From positions 4,731-46,317 of the forward strand of contig JAHFDN010000023.1 of the NCBI GenBank assembly GCA_023248995.1: 41,587 nt of DNA. Reading direction: 5' to 3'. Numbering within the stretch: position 1 is the first letter of the stretch; every line of letters begins with the position of its first letter. Below the pieces are notes generated by a model that was not told where the DNA came from, made no database searches, and saw only the letters and a program-made list of their open reading frames with translations. This document shows, in pieces, positions 23,091-30,348 of this stretch. This DNA comes from Candidatus Rokuibacteriota bacterium (GTDB lineage Bacteria; Methylomirabilota; Methylomirabilia; Rokubacteriales; CSP1-6). A program made the position numbers and the translations under genes.

Positions 23091-23118
23091 ATTATAGCAA
23101 AAGGGTCGAAGCTGTCCA
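23091..23118 (-). promoter_or_regulatory. Strong sigma-70 promoter for the acidic-protein gene
   Basis: Minus strand TGGACA (23113-23118, 5 of 6), 16 bases, perfect TATAAT (23091-23096) with a TGC extension. The start would be near 23084, a 65-base leader before the ATG at 23018. It is the best-matching promoter in the window. Confidence 0.65.
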
Positions 23119-23128
23119 CGGGATTTTG

Positions 23129-23204
23129 GGCGGTGTAGCTCAGAAGGCAGAGCAGGGGTCTCATAAGCCCTTTGTCGCAGGTTCGAGTCCTGCCACCGCC
23201 ACCA
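23129..23204 (+). tRNA. tRNA-Met (anticodon CAT), CCA encoded
   Basis: A full cloverleaf: acceptor GGCGGTG/CACCGCC, D-arm GCTC...GAGC, anticodon stem GGGGT/GCCCT around CTCATAA, and T-arm GCAGG-TTCGAGT-CCTGC, then discriminator A and genomic CCA (23202-23204). The sequence is closest to elongator tRNA-Met; a CAT anticodon could also denote tRNA-Ile2 modified by TilS, but the acceptor and T-arm fit Met. A weak promoter-like TTGACT lies at 23044-23049. Confidence 0.95.
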
Positions 23205-23278
23205 ACGCTCCCCCCGTAGGTTCCCGGATTGCTCCCGTCGGCGGGCGTCGCGCGTCCGGGTCGCCGGCCCGGCGGCCG

Positions 23279-23986
23279 CTATGTCACAAGGCGGAGGCGC
23301 GCGTCCACGAAGCTCTTGAGGCGCGTGAACTCCGAGTTCGTCAGGTTGATGAAAGCGAAGGCCTGTCCGTCGGGATCGCTCCGGACCATGACCGACAGGA
23401 CGCTGATGCGCGCGTCGCCGTCGGGCGGGCTGAAGGACAGCCGGGCGGTGGCGCCCGTCTGAGTGGTGGCCGCCGAGCGCACCTTCAAGCCGAAAGGGCT
23501 CAGGTCCACGCTCTGGCCCCGCCAGTGTCTGCCCAGCAGGTCCTCCAGCGTCACGTCGAAGGAGACCTCGACCCGCGGGTACCGCCGCCGGTTGGCGTTC
23601 GGCGCGTCTTCCGTCAGGCGCCGGGCGAGCAGCTGCGCCTCGAGGAAGGTCAGGACCATCTCCAACTGGTCCACGGTGAGCGGCTTCGGCAAGAATTCCA
23701 CCGCGCCCAGATCGAGGCATTGTCGCGCCTGATCCTCGCTGGCGAGGCCGGAGATGGCCACCACCGGGAGCCGCTGCCGGCGGGCCGACAGGACCTTCAG
23801 GAACTCGAGACCGCTCATCCCGGGCAGCACGAGGTCCAGGAGGACGGCGTCCGGGGAAGCGGTGGACAGGCTCTCGAGCGCCGCCTCGGCGCTGGTCGCC
23901 ACGATGGGATCGTGCCCCTGGTGCGCGATCAGATCCGCGAGCAGTTCGGCCTCGTCGGGCGCGTCTTCGACGATGAGCACTCGCAT
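23279..23986 (-). CDS. Response regulator: receiver domain plus PilZ domain
   Basis: A 235-residue protein. Residues 1-120 form a CheY-like receiver: acid pocket Glu7-Asp8, phospho-acceptor Asp51 (LLDLVLPG), SGLA switch Ser and the LPKP Lys near 101. Residues about 132-228 form a PilZ domain with RRRYPR and DLSPFG, so it should bind c-di-GMP. It couples a phosphorelay to c-di-GMP control of motility or surface structures; no kinase is encoded next to it. I use the ATG at 23986 because the predicted promoter puts the transcript start near 24012, excluding an in-frame ATG at 24028; an AGGAGG lies 11 bases upstream. The PilZ half is paralogous to the protein at 9.7-10.0 kb. Confidence 0.87.
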   Translation of the reverse strand: MRVLIVEDAPDEAELLADLIAHQGHDPIVATSAEAALESLSTASPDAVLLDLVLPGMSGLEFLKVLSARRQRLPVVAISGLASEDQARQCLDLGAVEFLPKPLTVDQLEMVLTFLEAQLLARRLTEDAPNANRRRYPRVEVSFDVTLEDLLGRHWRGQSVDLSPFGLKVRSAATTQTGATARLSFSPPDGDARISVLSVMVRSDPDGQAFAFINLTNSEFTRLKSFVDARLRLVT

Positions 23987-24018
23987 CTCCGGCGGTGGCC
24001 TCCTTCCGGTAGGCTCAC

Positions 24019-24047
24019 CATGTAGCATTGCGGGCGAAGGCTGTCAA
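24019..24047 (-). promoter_or_regulatory. Sigma-70 promoter of the receiver-PilZ gene
   Basis: Minus strand TTGACA (24042-24047, perfect), 17 bases, TACATG (24019-24024) with TGC extension. The start near 24012 lies downstream of the ATG at 24028, so translation must start at 23986. Confidence 0.5.
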
Positions 24048-24058
24048 GCCTCGGTTCC

Positions 24059-24087
24059 TTGCGGTTGTCGCTCCCATTCGCTACACT
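24059..24087 (+). promoter_or_regulatory. Candidate promoter of the CoA-transferase to SDR operon
   Basis: TTGCGG (24059-24064), 17 bases, TACACT (24082-24087, 4 of 6). The start would be near 24094, with a leader of about 18 bases. It is divergent from the receiver-PilZ promoter and would serve seven genes. Confidence 0.35.
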
Positions 24088-24111
24088 GAAATCCTCGTTG
24101 GAGCCGACCGA

Positions 24112-25284
24112 ATGCCGCTGTCGCCCTATCGGGTCCTCGACCTCACGACGGTGCGGTCCGGGCCGACCTGCACGAAGGTGCTGGCCGACCTGGGAGCCGC
24201 GGTCCTGCGCGTCGAGCGGCCGGGGGACTCGGGCCGGGATCGCGCCTACTTCGACCAGGCTGATCTCCAGCGCAACAAGAAGAGCCTGGTCCTGAACCTG
24301 CAGCACCCCAAAGGGGTGGCGATCCTCCGGGCGCTCGCCGCCCGCGCCGACGTGGTGGTGGAGAACTACCGGCCCGACGTCAAGCACCGCCTGGGCATCG
24401 ATGACGACTCCCTCCGCGGCGACAATCCCCGGTTGATCTACGCCAGCATCTCCGGCTTCGGCCAGGACGGTCCCTACCGGGACCGGCCGGGCTACGACCA
24501 GATCGTGCAGGGCATGTCGGGCCTCATGTCCCTCACGGGCACGGCCGAGACCGCGCCGCTCCGGATCGGGATCCCCATCGGCGATCTGCTGGCCGGCTAC
24601 TTCGCGGCGCTCGGGATCGTGGCGGCGCTGATCGAGCGCGAGCGCTCCGGGCTCGGCCAGCGGGTGGAGACCTCGTTGCTGGAGGCGCTGGTCGGGAGCC
24701 TCTCCTTTCAGTCCGTGCGCTATCTGAACACCGGGGAGGTGCCTCCGCCGGTGGGTAACCATCACCCGCTGACCGCTCCCATGGGCGTCTATCGCGTCAA
24801 GGACGGTCATGTGAACCTCGCCGTGGGCAATGACGACATGTGGGGACGGCTCTGCCGGTCGCTCGACCTGCCGGAGCTGGCCGGCGACCCGCGCTTCGCC
24901 ACGAACGCGAGCCGGCTCCGACACCGGGCCGCGATGGACGAGATTCTCGAAGCCGCGCTGGCGAAGAAGCCCGCCGCCGAGTGGGTGGATCTCCTGAACG
25001 CGGCGGGTGTGGCCTGCGGCCCGATCTACACGGTGGAGCAGGTCTTCGCCGATCCGCAGGTCGCCCGGGCGGGGCTTGTCCACGAGCTCAACCATCCGGT
25101 GTGGGGGCTCCACAGGGTGATGGGACTCCCCGTGCGCCTCGGCCGGACGCCCGCCCGGGTCACGACCGCGGCGCCGATCCCGGGCGCCCACACGCGCGAG
25201 GTGCTGGGCGAGCTCGGCTACGACGAGCGCGCGATCGGGGCGCTGCTCGCCGACGGCGTGGTCGAGGAGGCAAAACACCGATGA
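24112..25284 (+). CDS. Family III CoA-transferase (CaiB/BaiF)
   Basis: A 390-residue class III CoA-transferase, the normal length. It moves CoA between carboxylic acids in the cytoplasm. The family start is clear (PYRVLDLTTVRSGPTCTKVLADLGAAVLRVE), followed by RNKKSLVLNL and NYRPDVKHRLGID, and the catalytic Asp in IGIPIGDLLAGYFAALG (near residue 162), where an aspartyl-CoA intermediate forms. The substrate acid is unknown. The ATG at 24112 has GGAG upstream. It overlaps the enoyl-CoA hydratase-like gene by ATGA, making a CoA-activation plus hydration pair for acid catabolism. Confidence 0.92.
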   Translation: MPLSPYRVLDLTTVRSGPTCTKVLADLGAAVLRVERPGDSGRDRAYFDQADLQRNKKSLVLNLQHPKGVAILRALAARADVVVENYRPDVKHRLGIDDDSLRGDNPRLIYASISGFGQDGPYRDRPGYDQIVQGMSGLMSLTGTAETAPLRIGIPIGDLLAGYFAALGIVAALIERERSGLGQRVETSLLEALVGSLSFQSVRYLNTGEVPPPVGNHHPLTAPMGVYRVKDGHVNLAVGNDDMWGRLCRSLDLPELAGDPRFATNASRLRHRAAMDEILEAALAKKPAAEWVDLLNAAGVACGPIYTVEQVFADPQVARAGLVHELNHPVWGLHRVMGLPVRLGRTPARVTTAAPIPGAHTREVLGELGYDERAIGALLADGVVEEAKHR

Positions 25285-26066
25285 GCGACCTCATTCGCGT
25301 CGAGGAGAAGGACGCCATTGCCACGGTGGTCTTCAACCGTCCCAACCTGCGCAACGCCATCAGCCTCGCGATGTGGCGGGAGATCGCGCTGGTGACCGAG
25401 GGGCTCGGCAAGGAGCCGGGCGTCCGTGCCGTCGTCTACCGGGGCGCGGGGACGGAGGCGTTCGCCTCGGGCGCCGACATCTCCGAGTTCAAGGAGGTCC
25501 GCAAGGACGTGGCGACGGCCCAGGCCTACAGCAAGGAGACCGATGCCGCCTACCAGGCGATCCGCCATTGCCCGAAGCCCACGGTGGCCATGATCTTCGG
25601 CTTCTGCATGGGCGGGGGGATGGCGATCGCCATGGCCTGCGACTGGCGCTTCGCCGCGGAGGGCTCGAAGTTCGGCATTCCGGCGGCGCGCCTCGGCATC
25701 ATCTACGGGCTCGAGAGCGTCCGGCAGCTGGTAGATCTCGTCGGCCCGGCCCACGCCAAAGACATTCTGTTTTCCGCGCGGACCGTCGAGGCGGCGGAGG
25801 CGCTCGCCATGGGGTTCCTCAACCGGGTGCTGCCCGCCTCTGAACTCCCGGCCCACACGTACGACTACCTCAAGAAGGTCGCGGCGAACGCGCCGCTGTC
25901 CGTCCGGGGCGCCAAGGTGATCATCGAGGCCATCCTCGAGGACGGCGGGGTCCGCCAGCGGGAGCGGATCCGCCAGCTCTCGCTCGAGGCGTACGAGAGC
26001 CAGGATTACAAGGAAGGCACGCAGGCCTTTTTGGAGAAGCGTCCGCCCCGATTTGAAGGCCGTTAG
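25281..26066 (+). CDS. Enoyl-CoA hydratase/isomerase family protein
   Basis: A 261-residue crotonase-fold protein. Oxyanion-hole segments are present (ASGADISEF and FGFCMGGGMAIAMACDWRFA). The usual catalytic Glu in PE(I/L)xLG is replaced: the segment reads IPAARLGIIYG, so classic hydratase activity is doubtful and another crotonase reaction (isomerisation, decarboxylation, C-C cleavage) is possible. It probably acts on the CoA ester made by the upstream transferase; the two overlap by ATGA. Its TAG stop abuts the GTG of the glycosyltransferase. Confidence 0.85.
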   Translation: MSDLIRVEEKDAIATVVFNRPNLRNAISLAMWREIALVTEGLGKEPGVRAVVYRGAGTEAFASGADISEFKEVRKDVATAQAYSKETDAAYQAIRHCPKPTVAMIFGFCMGGGMAIAMACDWRFAAEGSKFGIPAARLGIIYGLESVRQLVDLVGPAHAKDILFSARTVEAAEALAMGFLNRVLPASELPAHTYDYLKKVAANAPLSVRGAKVIIEAILEDGGVRQRERIRQLSLEAYESQDYKEGTQAFLEKRPPRFEGR

Positions 26067-27125
26067 GTGAAGCTCGCCTTTCTCACCTCGACCCCGCTGA
26101 CCCCCACGGAAGGGAGCGGGACCTTCGTCGGGATCCGCGAGCTGGAGCGGGCCCTCGTGGGGCTGGGCCACCAGGTGGAGACCCGCGCGCTGGCTTTCCG
26201 CTCGGGCTGTCACACGCTGGACCGCTGGCTCTACAACCTGGGCCTCGTCGTGATGCCCCCCGTGGCCGACCTCGCGGTGGGGTTCGACCTGGACGGCTTT
26301 CTCTGGGCGCGCCGCCGCCGGATCCCCTTCGTGGCGAGCCTCAAAGGCGTCATCGCCGACGAGCTCCTGAACGAGCGGGGGGTGACCCGCGTGCTCCTCT
26401 CCGTCCAGGCTGCCTGGGAGCGCAAGAACGTGGGCCGCGCCGACCGCGTTCTGGTCACGAGTCGCTACTCAGCCGGAATCGTCGAGCGCGCGTACAGGGT
26501 GCCCGCCGAGAAGGTCGCCCTCGTCCCGGATCCGATCGACCTCGCCGACTGGGAGCAGCGCTTCGCGCGGGTGGTGCGCCGACCCGCCGAGGGGCCGACC
26601 GTCCTGTGCGTGGCGCGGATGTACCCGCGCAAGCGGATTGGGGATCTCCTGGAAGCGGTCTCCCGCCTCAGGCAGAGGCTGCCCGGCGTCCAGGTTCGCA
26701 TCGTGGGGAGCGGACCCGAGCGCGAGCGCCTGGGTCGTCTCCACGCCCGGCTCGGCCTGGCCGACACGGTCCAGCTCCTGGGGGAGGTGTCGCGGAGCCG
26801 GCTCGCCGAGGAGTACGTCAACGCCGACTGCTTCTGCCTACCGAGCGTCCAGGAAGGGTTCGGGATCGTCTTCCTGGAAGCGATGGCCGCGGGCCTGCCG
26901 ATCGTCGCCTGCCGGGCCGCGGCCGTGCCCGAGGTCGTCCCCGACGGCGTGGCAGGGCTGCTCGTGGAGCCCCGCCAGCCCGAGCGACTCGCGGCGGCGC
27001 TGGAGGAGGTCCTGACCGACTCGCGCCGTCGCAAGGAGTACGGAGAAGCGGGGCGCCGGCGCGCGGCGGAGTTCGACGCCCCGCGCGTCGCCGAGCGCTT
27101 CCTCGAGGCCGTGAGGCCGGGATGA
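26067..27125 (+). CDS. Family 4 glycosyltransferase
   Basis: A 352-residue GT-B glycosyltransferase (GT4). The C-terminal nucleotide-sugar site is well conserved: CVARMYPRKRIGDLLEAV, VRIVGSGPERERLGRL and the EGFGIVFLEAMAAGLPIVA motif with two catalytic/ligand Glu. The N-terminal acceptor domain begins with KLAFLTSTPLTPTEGSGTFVG. It starts at a GTG directly after the previous TAG, and overlaps the first pterin synthase gene by ATGA. A glycosyltransferase inside a pterin operon may glycosylate the pterin, as cyanobacteria do for biopterin glucoside, or make an unrelated surface glycan. The choice is open. Confidence 0.88.
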   Translation: MKLAFLTSTPLTPTEGSGTFVGIRELERALVGLGHQVETRALAFRSGCHTLDRWLYNLGLVVMPPVADLAVGFDLDGFLWARRRRIPFVASLKGVIADELLNERGVTRVLLSVQAAWERKNVGRADRVLVTSRYSAGIVERAYRVPAEKVALVPDPIDLADWEQRFARVVRRPAEGPTVLCVARMYPRKRIGDLLEAVSRLRQRLPGVQVRIVGSGPERERLGRLHARLGLADTVQLLGEVSRSRLAEEYVNADCFCLPSVQEGFGIVFLEAMAAGLPIVACRAAAVPEVVPDGVAGLLVEPRQPERLAAALEEVLTDSRRRKEYGEAGRRRAAEFDAPRVAERFLEAVRPG

Positions 27126-27544
27126 AACGACCCGAGCGGGGGCTGATCTACGCGACCCGTCGCTTCACCTTCTCGGCGGCGCACCGGTACTGGCGGCGCG
27201 GGTGGAGCCCGGCGGAGAACGATGAGGCCTTCGGGAACCTCACGCGCGTGCACGGCCACAACTACGCGCTCGAGCTCACCATCCGGGGGACCGTGGACGA
27301 GCGGACCGGCATGCTCTTGGACTTGGCGGAGCTGAAGCGGGTGGTGGGAGAGACCGTGATCCAGCGTTTCGACCACGCCGACCTGAACGCGGATCCCTTC
27401 TTCTCGAATGACACGATCCCGACGACCGAGAACCTCGCCCGAGCGTTGTGGGAGCTCCTGGCCCCCAAGCTCGGGGCCGACCGTCTCTGGCGCGTGCGGC
27501 TGTGGGAGGATCCGACCTTCTATGTCGAGTACTATGGGCCCTGA
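27122..27544 (+). CDS. 6-pyruvoyl-tetrahydropterin synthase homologue 1 (catalytic Cys missing)
   Basis: A 140-residue T-fold protein of the PTPS/QueD family. Zinc ligands are visible: His in FSAAHRYW and the HGHNYALEL pair. The FDHADLN (Asp-His) and [12 protein letters not shown] (Glu) catalytic parts remain. The catalytic Cys that family enzymes carry four or six residues before HGH is absent: the segment reads GNLTRVHGH. Activity may therefore differ (retro-aldol only, or a partner role). It overlaps both neighbours (ATGA in front, 11 bases behind) and is directly followed by a paralogue that keeps the Cys. Confidence 0.85.
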   Translation: MKRPERGLIYATRRFTFSAAHRYWRRGWSPAENDEAFGNLTRVHGHNYALELTIRGTVDERTGMLLDLAELKRVVGETVIQRFDHADLNADPFFSNDTIPTTENLARALWELLAPKLGADRLWRVRLWEDPTFYVEYYGP

Positions 27545-27968
27545 GGCGCTGTTCCTGAGCCGGACGTTCCACTTCAGCGCCGGTCACCGTCTGGCGAGTC
27601 CCGTGCTCGGCGAGGCGGAAAACCAGGCGCTGTACGGCCCCTGCTTCCGCGCTCACGGCCACAACTACCTCCTCGAGGTGACCGTAGGCGGCGGGGTGGA
27701 TCCCCTCACGGGCATGGCCGCCGATCTGACGGGGCTCGAATCCACCGTCGGGCGGGCGGTGCTGGACTTGGTGGATCACCGCACCCTCGACGCCGACGTG
27801 CCGGCGCTGGAGGGAATCATCACCACCGGCGAGAACCTGGCGCGGGCCTTCTGGCGGATGCTCTCCAGGGCTCTTCCGCCGGGATCCCTCCGTCGGGTCG
27901 CGGTGATCGAGACGGCCAACAACACCTTCGAGTACTACGGAGACGCCACCGACGGAGACGCCGGATGA
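27534..27968 (+). CDS. 6-pyruvoyl-tetrahydropterin synthase / 6-carboxytetrahydropterin synthase homologue 2
   Basis: A 144-residue PTPS/QueD-family enzyme with all catalytic features: His in FSAGHRL, Cys in [11 protein letters not shown] (four residues before the zinc HGH), Asp-His in VDHRTLDAD and Glu in FEYYGD. It would convert 7,8-dihydroneopterin triphosphate to 6-pyruvoyl-tetrahydropterin or 6-carboxytetrahydropterin; Cys at the minus-four position is the QueD-like spacing. The start at 27534 lies inside the end of the previous gene. It overlaps folE by ATGA. No queC or queE is present, so queuosine synthesis is not indicated locally. Confidence 0.88.
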   Translation: MGPEALFLSRTFHFSAGHRLASPVLGEAENQALYGPCFRAHGHNYLLEVTVGGGVDPLTGMAADLTGLESTVGRAVLDLVDHRTLDADVPALEGIITTGENLARAFWRMLSRALPPGSLRRVAVIETANNTFEYYGDATDGDAG

Positions 27969-28525
27969 TTGACGAACTGGTCGCGCGGATCCTGAAAGAG
28001 CTGGGGGAGAACGTGCAGCGGGCGGGGCTGGAGCGGACTCCCGAGCGCGTGGCGAAAGCGCTCAAGTTCCTGACGTCGGGATACGATAAGGACGTCAGGG
28101 ACGTGCTCAACGACGCCCTCTTCGTCGAGGACTACGACGAGATGGTCCTGGTCAAGGACATCGACGTGTTCTCACTCTGTGAGCACCACCTCCTGCCGTT
28201 TTTCGGCAAGTGCCACGTCGCCTACCTCCCGGGGAAAAAGATCGTCGGGCTGTCCAAGATCCCCCGGCTGGTGGAGATGTTCAGCCGGCGCCTCCAGGTG
28301 CAGGAGCGCCTCACCACCCAGATCGCCCAGACGCTCAAGGACGCGCTCCAGCCCCGGGGCGTGGCGGTGGTGATCGAGGCCGTTCACCTCTGCATGGTCA
28401 TGCGCGGGGTGGAGAAGCAGAACTCCAGGGCGGTCACGTCGGCCATGCTGGGGGCCTTTCGCGACCGCCCCGAGACCCGGGCCGAGTTCATGGAGCTGAT
28501 CAAACCGCGGGGAAACATGGTGTGA
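27965..28525 (+). CDS. folE: GTP cyclohydrolase I
   Basis: A 186-residue type I GTP cyclohydrolase, normal length. It converts GTP to 7,8-dihydroneopterin triphosphate, the first step of folate and biopterin synthesis. The zinc ligands are in [10 protein letters not shown] (Cys, His) and [14 protein letters not shown] (Cys); the active-site loop [23 protein letters not shown] is intact. It is placed after the two PTPS genes that would use its product, and overlaps the following SDR gene by GTGA. Confidence 0.95.
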   Translation: MIDELVARILKELGENVQRAGLERTPERVAKALKFLTSGYDKDVRDVLNDALFVEDYDEMVLVKDIDVFSLCEHHLLPFFGKCHVAYLPGKKIVGLSKIPRLVEMFSRRLQVQERLTTQIAQTLKDALQPRGVAVVIEAVHLCMVMRGVEKQNSRAVTSAMLGAFRDRPETRAEFMELIKPRGNMV

Positions 28526-29238
28526 GGCTCAGGGAGCAGGTGGCGATCGTCACGGGCGCCGGGCGGGGGATCGGCCGGGCCGTGGCTCTGGCCTTCGCGC
28601 GCGAGGGCGCGGCCGTGGCGCTGGCGGCGCGCACCGCCTCCGAGCTGGAGCTGGTCGCGGCTCAGATCCGGAGCCGGGTGGGCCGCGCGCTGGCGGTCCC
28701 GACCGACGTCACGCAGGAGACGTCCGTCGCCGCCCTCGTGGATCGCGTGCTCGCGGAGCTAGGGAAGGTGGATATCCTGGTCACGGCGGCGGGCGTGGCT
28801 ACCTTCGGGCCCCTGGTGGACACCAAGACAGAAGATTGGGACCGGATGGTGGCGGTCAACCTGCGGGGCGTGTTTCTCGCCTGCCGCGCCGTCCTTCCCC
28901 CGATGATGCGGCAGCGCCGCGGGACGATCATCAACATCGCCTCCGTCGCGGCCAAGCGCCCGATCCCCGGCAGCGGCGCCTACGCGGCCGGCAAGCACGC
29001 GGTCCTGGGCCTCACCCTGGTGCTGGCCGAGGAGATGCGGCCTCACGGGATTCGGGTGGGCGCGCTCTCCCCCGGCGCCGTGGACACCCCGCTCTGGGAT
29101 GCCGTCCCGAACGCGCCGGAGCGCTCGCGAATGCTGAGACCCGAGGACGTGGCGGAGGCGGCGCTCCTGATGGCGAGCCTTTCCCCGGGGGCGTCGCTCG
29201 AGGATCTCACGCTTCTCCCCCGGGGAGGGATTCTCTGA
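28522..29238 (+). CDS. SDR-family reductase (possible sepiapterin/pteridine reductase)
   Basis: A 238-residue classical short-chain dehydrogenase. NADP(H)-binding TGAGRGIG is at residues 11-18; [10 protein letters not shown] (Arg after the second strand) favours NADPH; the Ser-Tyr-Lys set is in [10 protein letters not shown] and AYAAGK. Its GTG start overlaps the folE stop. Being last in a folE/PTPS operon, it may reduce the 6-pyruvoyl side chain as sepiapterin reductase does, or act as dihydropteridine reductase. General SDRs of the FabG type look alike, so this role rests on context. Confidence 0.85.
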   Translation: MRLREQVAIVTGAGRGIGRAVALAFAREGAAVALAARTASELELVAAQIRSRVGRALAVPTDVTQETSVAALVDRVLAELGKVDILVTAAGVATFGPLVDTKTEDWDRMVAVNLRGVFLACRAVLPPMMRQRRGTIINIASVAAKRPIPGSGAYAAGKHAVLGLTLVLAEEMRPHGIRVGALSPGAVDTPLWDAVPNAPERSRMLRPEDVAEAALLMASLSPGASLEDLTLLPRGGIL

Positions 29239-29239
29239 C

Positions 29240-29268
29240 CTGAGAGGCCCGCTCCGGTCTGCTATAAT
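29240..29268 (+). promoter_or_regulatory. Sigma-70 promoter of the A-type Fe-S carrier gene
   Basis: CTGAGA (29240-29245), 17 bases, perfect TATAAT (29263-29268) with TGC extension. The start would be near 29275, a 40-base leader before the ATG at 29315. It begins right at the SDR stop. Confidence 0.55.
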
Positions 29269-29314
29269 CAGGACGAGGTGGAATCGAGGAACGACACTTT
29301 ACGGGAGGAACCGA

Positions 29315-29641
29315 ATGGTCACGCTGAGCGAGATGGCGGCGAAAAAGGTGGGTGACCTTCGCCTCGCGGAGGGCAAGCCCGAGTGGGGGCTCCGCATCCG
29401 GGTCGTGGGCGGGGGGTGCTCCGGGATGTCCTACGAACTCGGGTGGGAGGATGCGGTGGCCGAGGGTGACAGCGTCATCGAGTCCCACGGGATCAAGCTT
29501 TACGTGGACTCCCAGAGCGCGCCCTACGTGGACGGCAGCGAGATTGACTTCGTGGACAACAGCATGATGGGCGCCGGCTTCGCCGTCAAGAACCCGAACG
29601 TGAAATCGTCCTGCGGATGCGGCCAGTCCCACCAATTCTAA
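29315..29641 (+). CDS. A-type Fe-S cluster carrier (IscA/ErpA family)
   Basis: A 108-residue HesB/IscA/ErpA protein with the three cluster-binding Cys: VGGGCSGMSY (Cys35) and SCGCG near the C-terminus. It accepts [2Fe-2S] or [4Fe-4S] clusters from a scaffold and passes them to target enzymes. ErpA versus IscA cannot be settled by eye. A GGAGGAA ribosome site precedes the ATG. No iscS/iscU or suf genes are nearby. Its own promoter separates it from the pterin operon; moaDE follows after 17 bases. Confidence 0.92.
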   Translation: MVTLSEMAAKKVGDLRLAEGKPEWGLRIRVVGGGCSGMSYELGWEDAVAEGDSVIESHGIKLYVDSQSAPYVDGSEIDFVDNSMMGAGFAVKNPNVKSSCGCGQSHQF

Positions 29642-29658
29642 CCGCGGCAGGTCAGGCG

Positions 29659-30348
29659 ATGAAGGTCGAGGTGCGCCTCTTCGCCCGCTACCGTGAAGCG
29701 GCGGGGCGGGACCGCGTCGAGCTCGAGCTCCCGGAGGACGGCACCGTCGAGACCGCCTGGGCCGCCGTCACCGAACGTTACCCCGCGCTCCTGCCGTACC
29801 GTCCCCACACGCTCTTCGCCGTGGGGCAGGAGTACGTGAACGCGGAGCACCGGCTCCGGGCCGGCGACGAGCTCTGCCTCTTTCCGCCGGTCAGCGGGGG
29901 TGCGGGAGGCCATGACCTCTACCGCCTGGGCTCCGAGCCTCTCTCCCAGGCCGCGGCGACCGCTGCGGTGGCGCATCCCGAGGCCGGAGGGCTCGTCGTC
30001 TTCTCCGGCGTCGTGAGAAACGAGACCGGGGGCCGGCGGGTGAAGTTCCTCGAGTACGAGGCGCACGAGCCCATGGCCGAAGCCAAGATGCGCGAGATCG
30101 GCCGCGCGGTGCACGCCCGCTGGTCCGGCGTCAAGGCCGTCGCCATCCTGCAGCGGCTGGGGCGGCTCGAGATCGGGGAGGCGAGCGTCCTGATCGCGGT
30201 CTCGGCGGCGCACCGGGCCGAGGCCTTCGAGGCGTGCCGCTACGCCATCGATCGCCTGAAGGAGACGGTCCCCGTCTGGAAGAAGGAGCACTTCGAGGAC
30301 GGGGACGTGTGGGTCGGGCTCCAGTCCGAATGTGACCACCGACGCTGA
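29659..30348 (+). CDS. Molybdopterin synthase, MoaD-MoaE fusion
   Basis: A 229-residue fusion. Residues 1-81 are a MoaD ubiquitin-like domain (KVEVRLFARYREAAGRD to LFPPVSGG), and residues about 86-229 are MoaE (GLVVFSGVVRNETGG, LEYEAHEPMAEAKM, VPVWKKEHFEDG). It adds the two sulfurs that turn cyclic pyranopterin into molybdopterin. The MoaD Gly80-Gly81 pair, whose free carboxylate must be thiolated, is internal (SGGAGGH), so cleavage after it is required, as reported for the M. tuberculosis fusion MoaX. I use the ATG at 29659, the MoaD start. It supports Mo enzymes such as the sulfite dehydrogenase at 1.3 kb. Confidence 0.92.
   Translation: MKVEVRLFARYREAAGRDRVELELPEDGTVETAWAAVTERYPALLPYRPHTLFAVGQEYVNAEHRLRAGDELCLFPPVSGGAGGHDLYRLGSEPLSQAAATAAVAHPEAGGLVVFSGVVRNETGGRRVKFLEYEAHEPMAEAKMREIGRAVHARWSGVKAVAILQRLGRLEIGEASVLIAVSAAHRAEAFEACRYAIDRLKETVPVWKKEHFEDGDVWVGLQSECDHRR

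Noticed and set aside
23986-24028. Upstream ATG at 24028 for the receiver-PilZ gene
   Set aside because: The predicted promoter places the transcript start downstream of it, and the receiver domain begins at the ATG at 23986.
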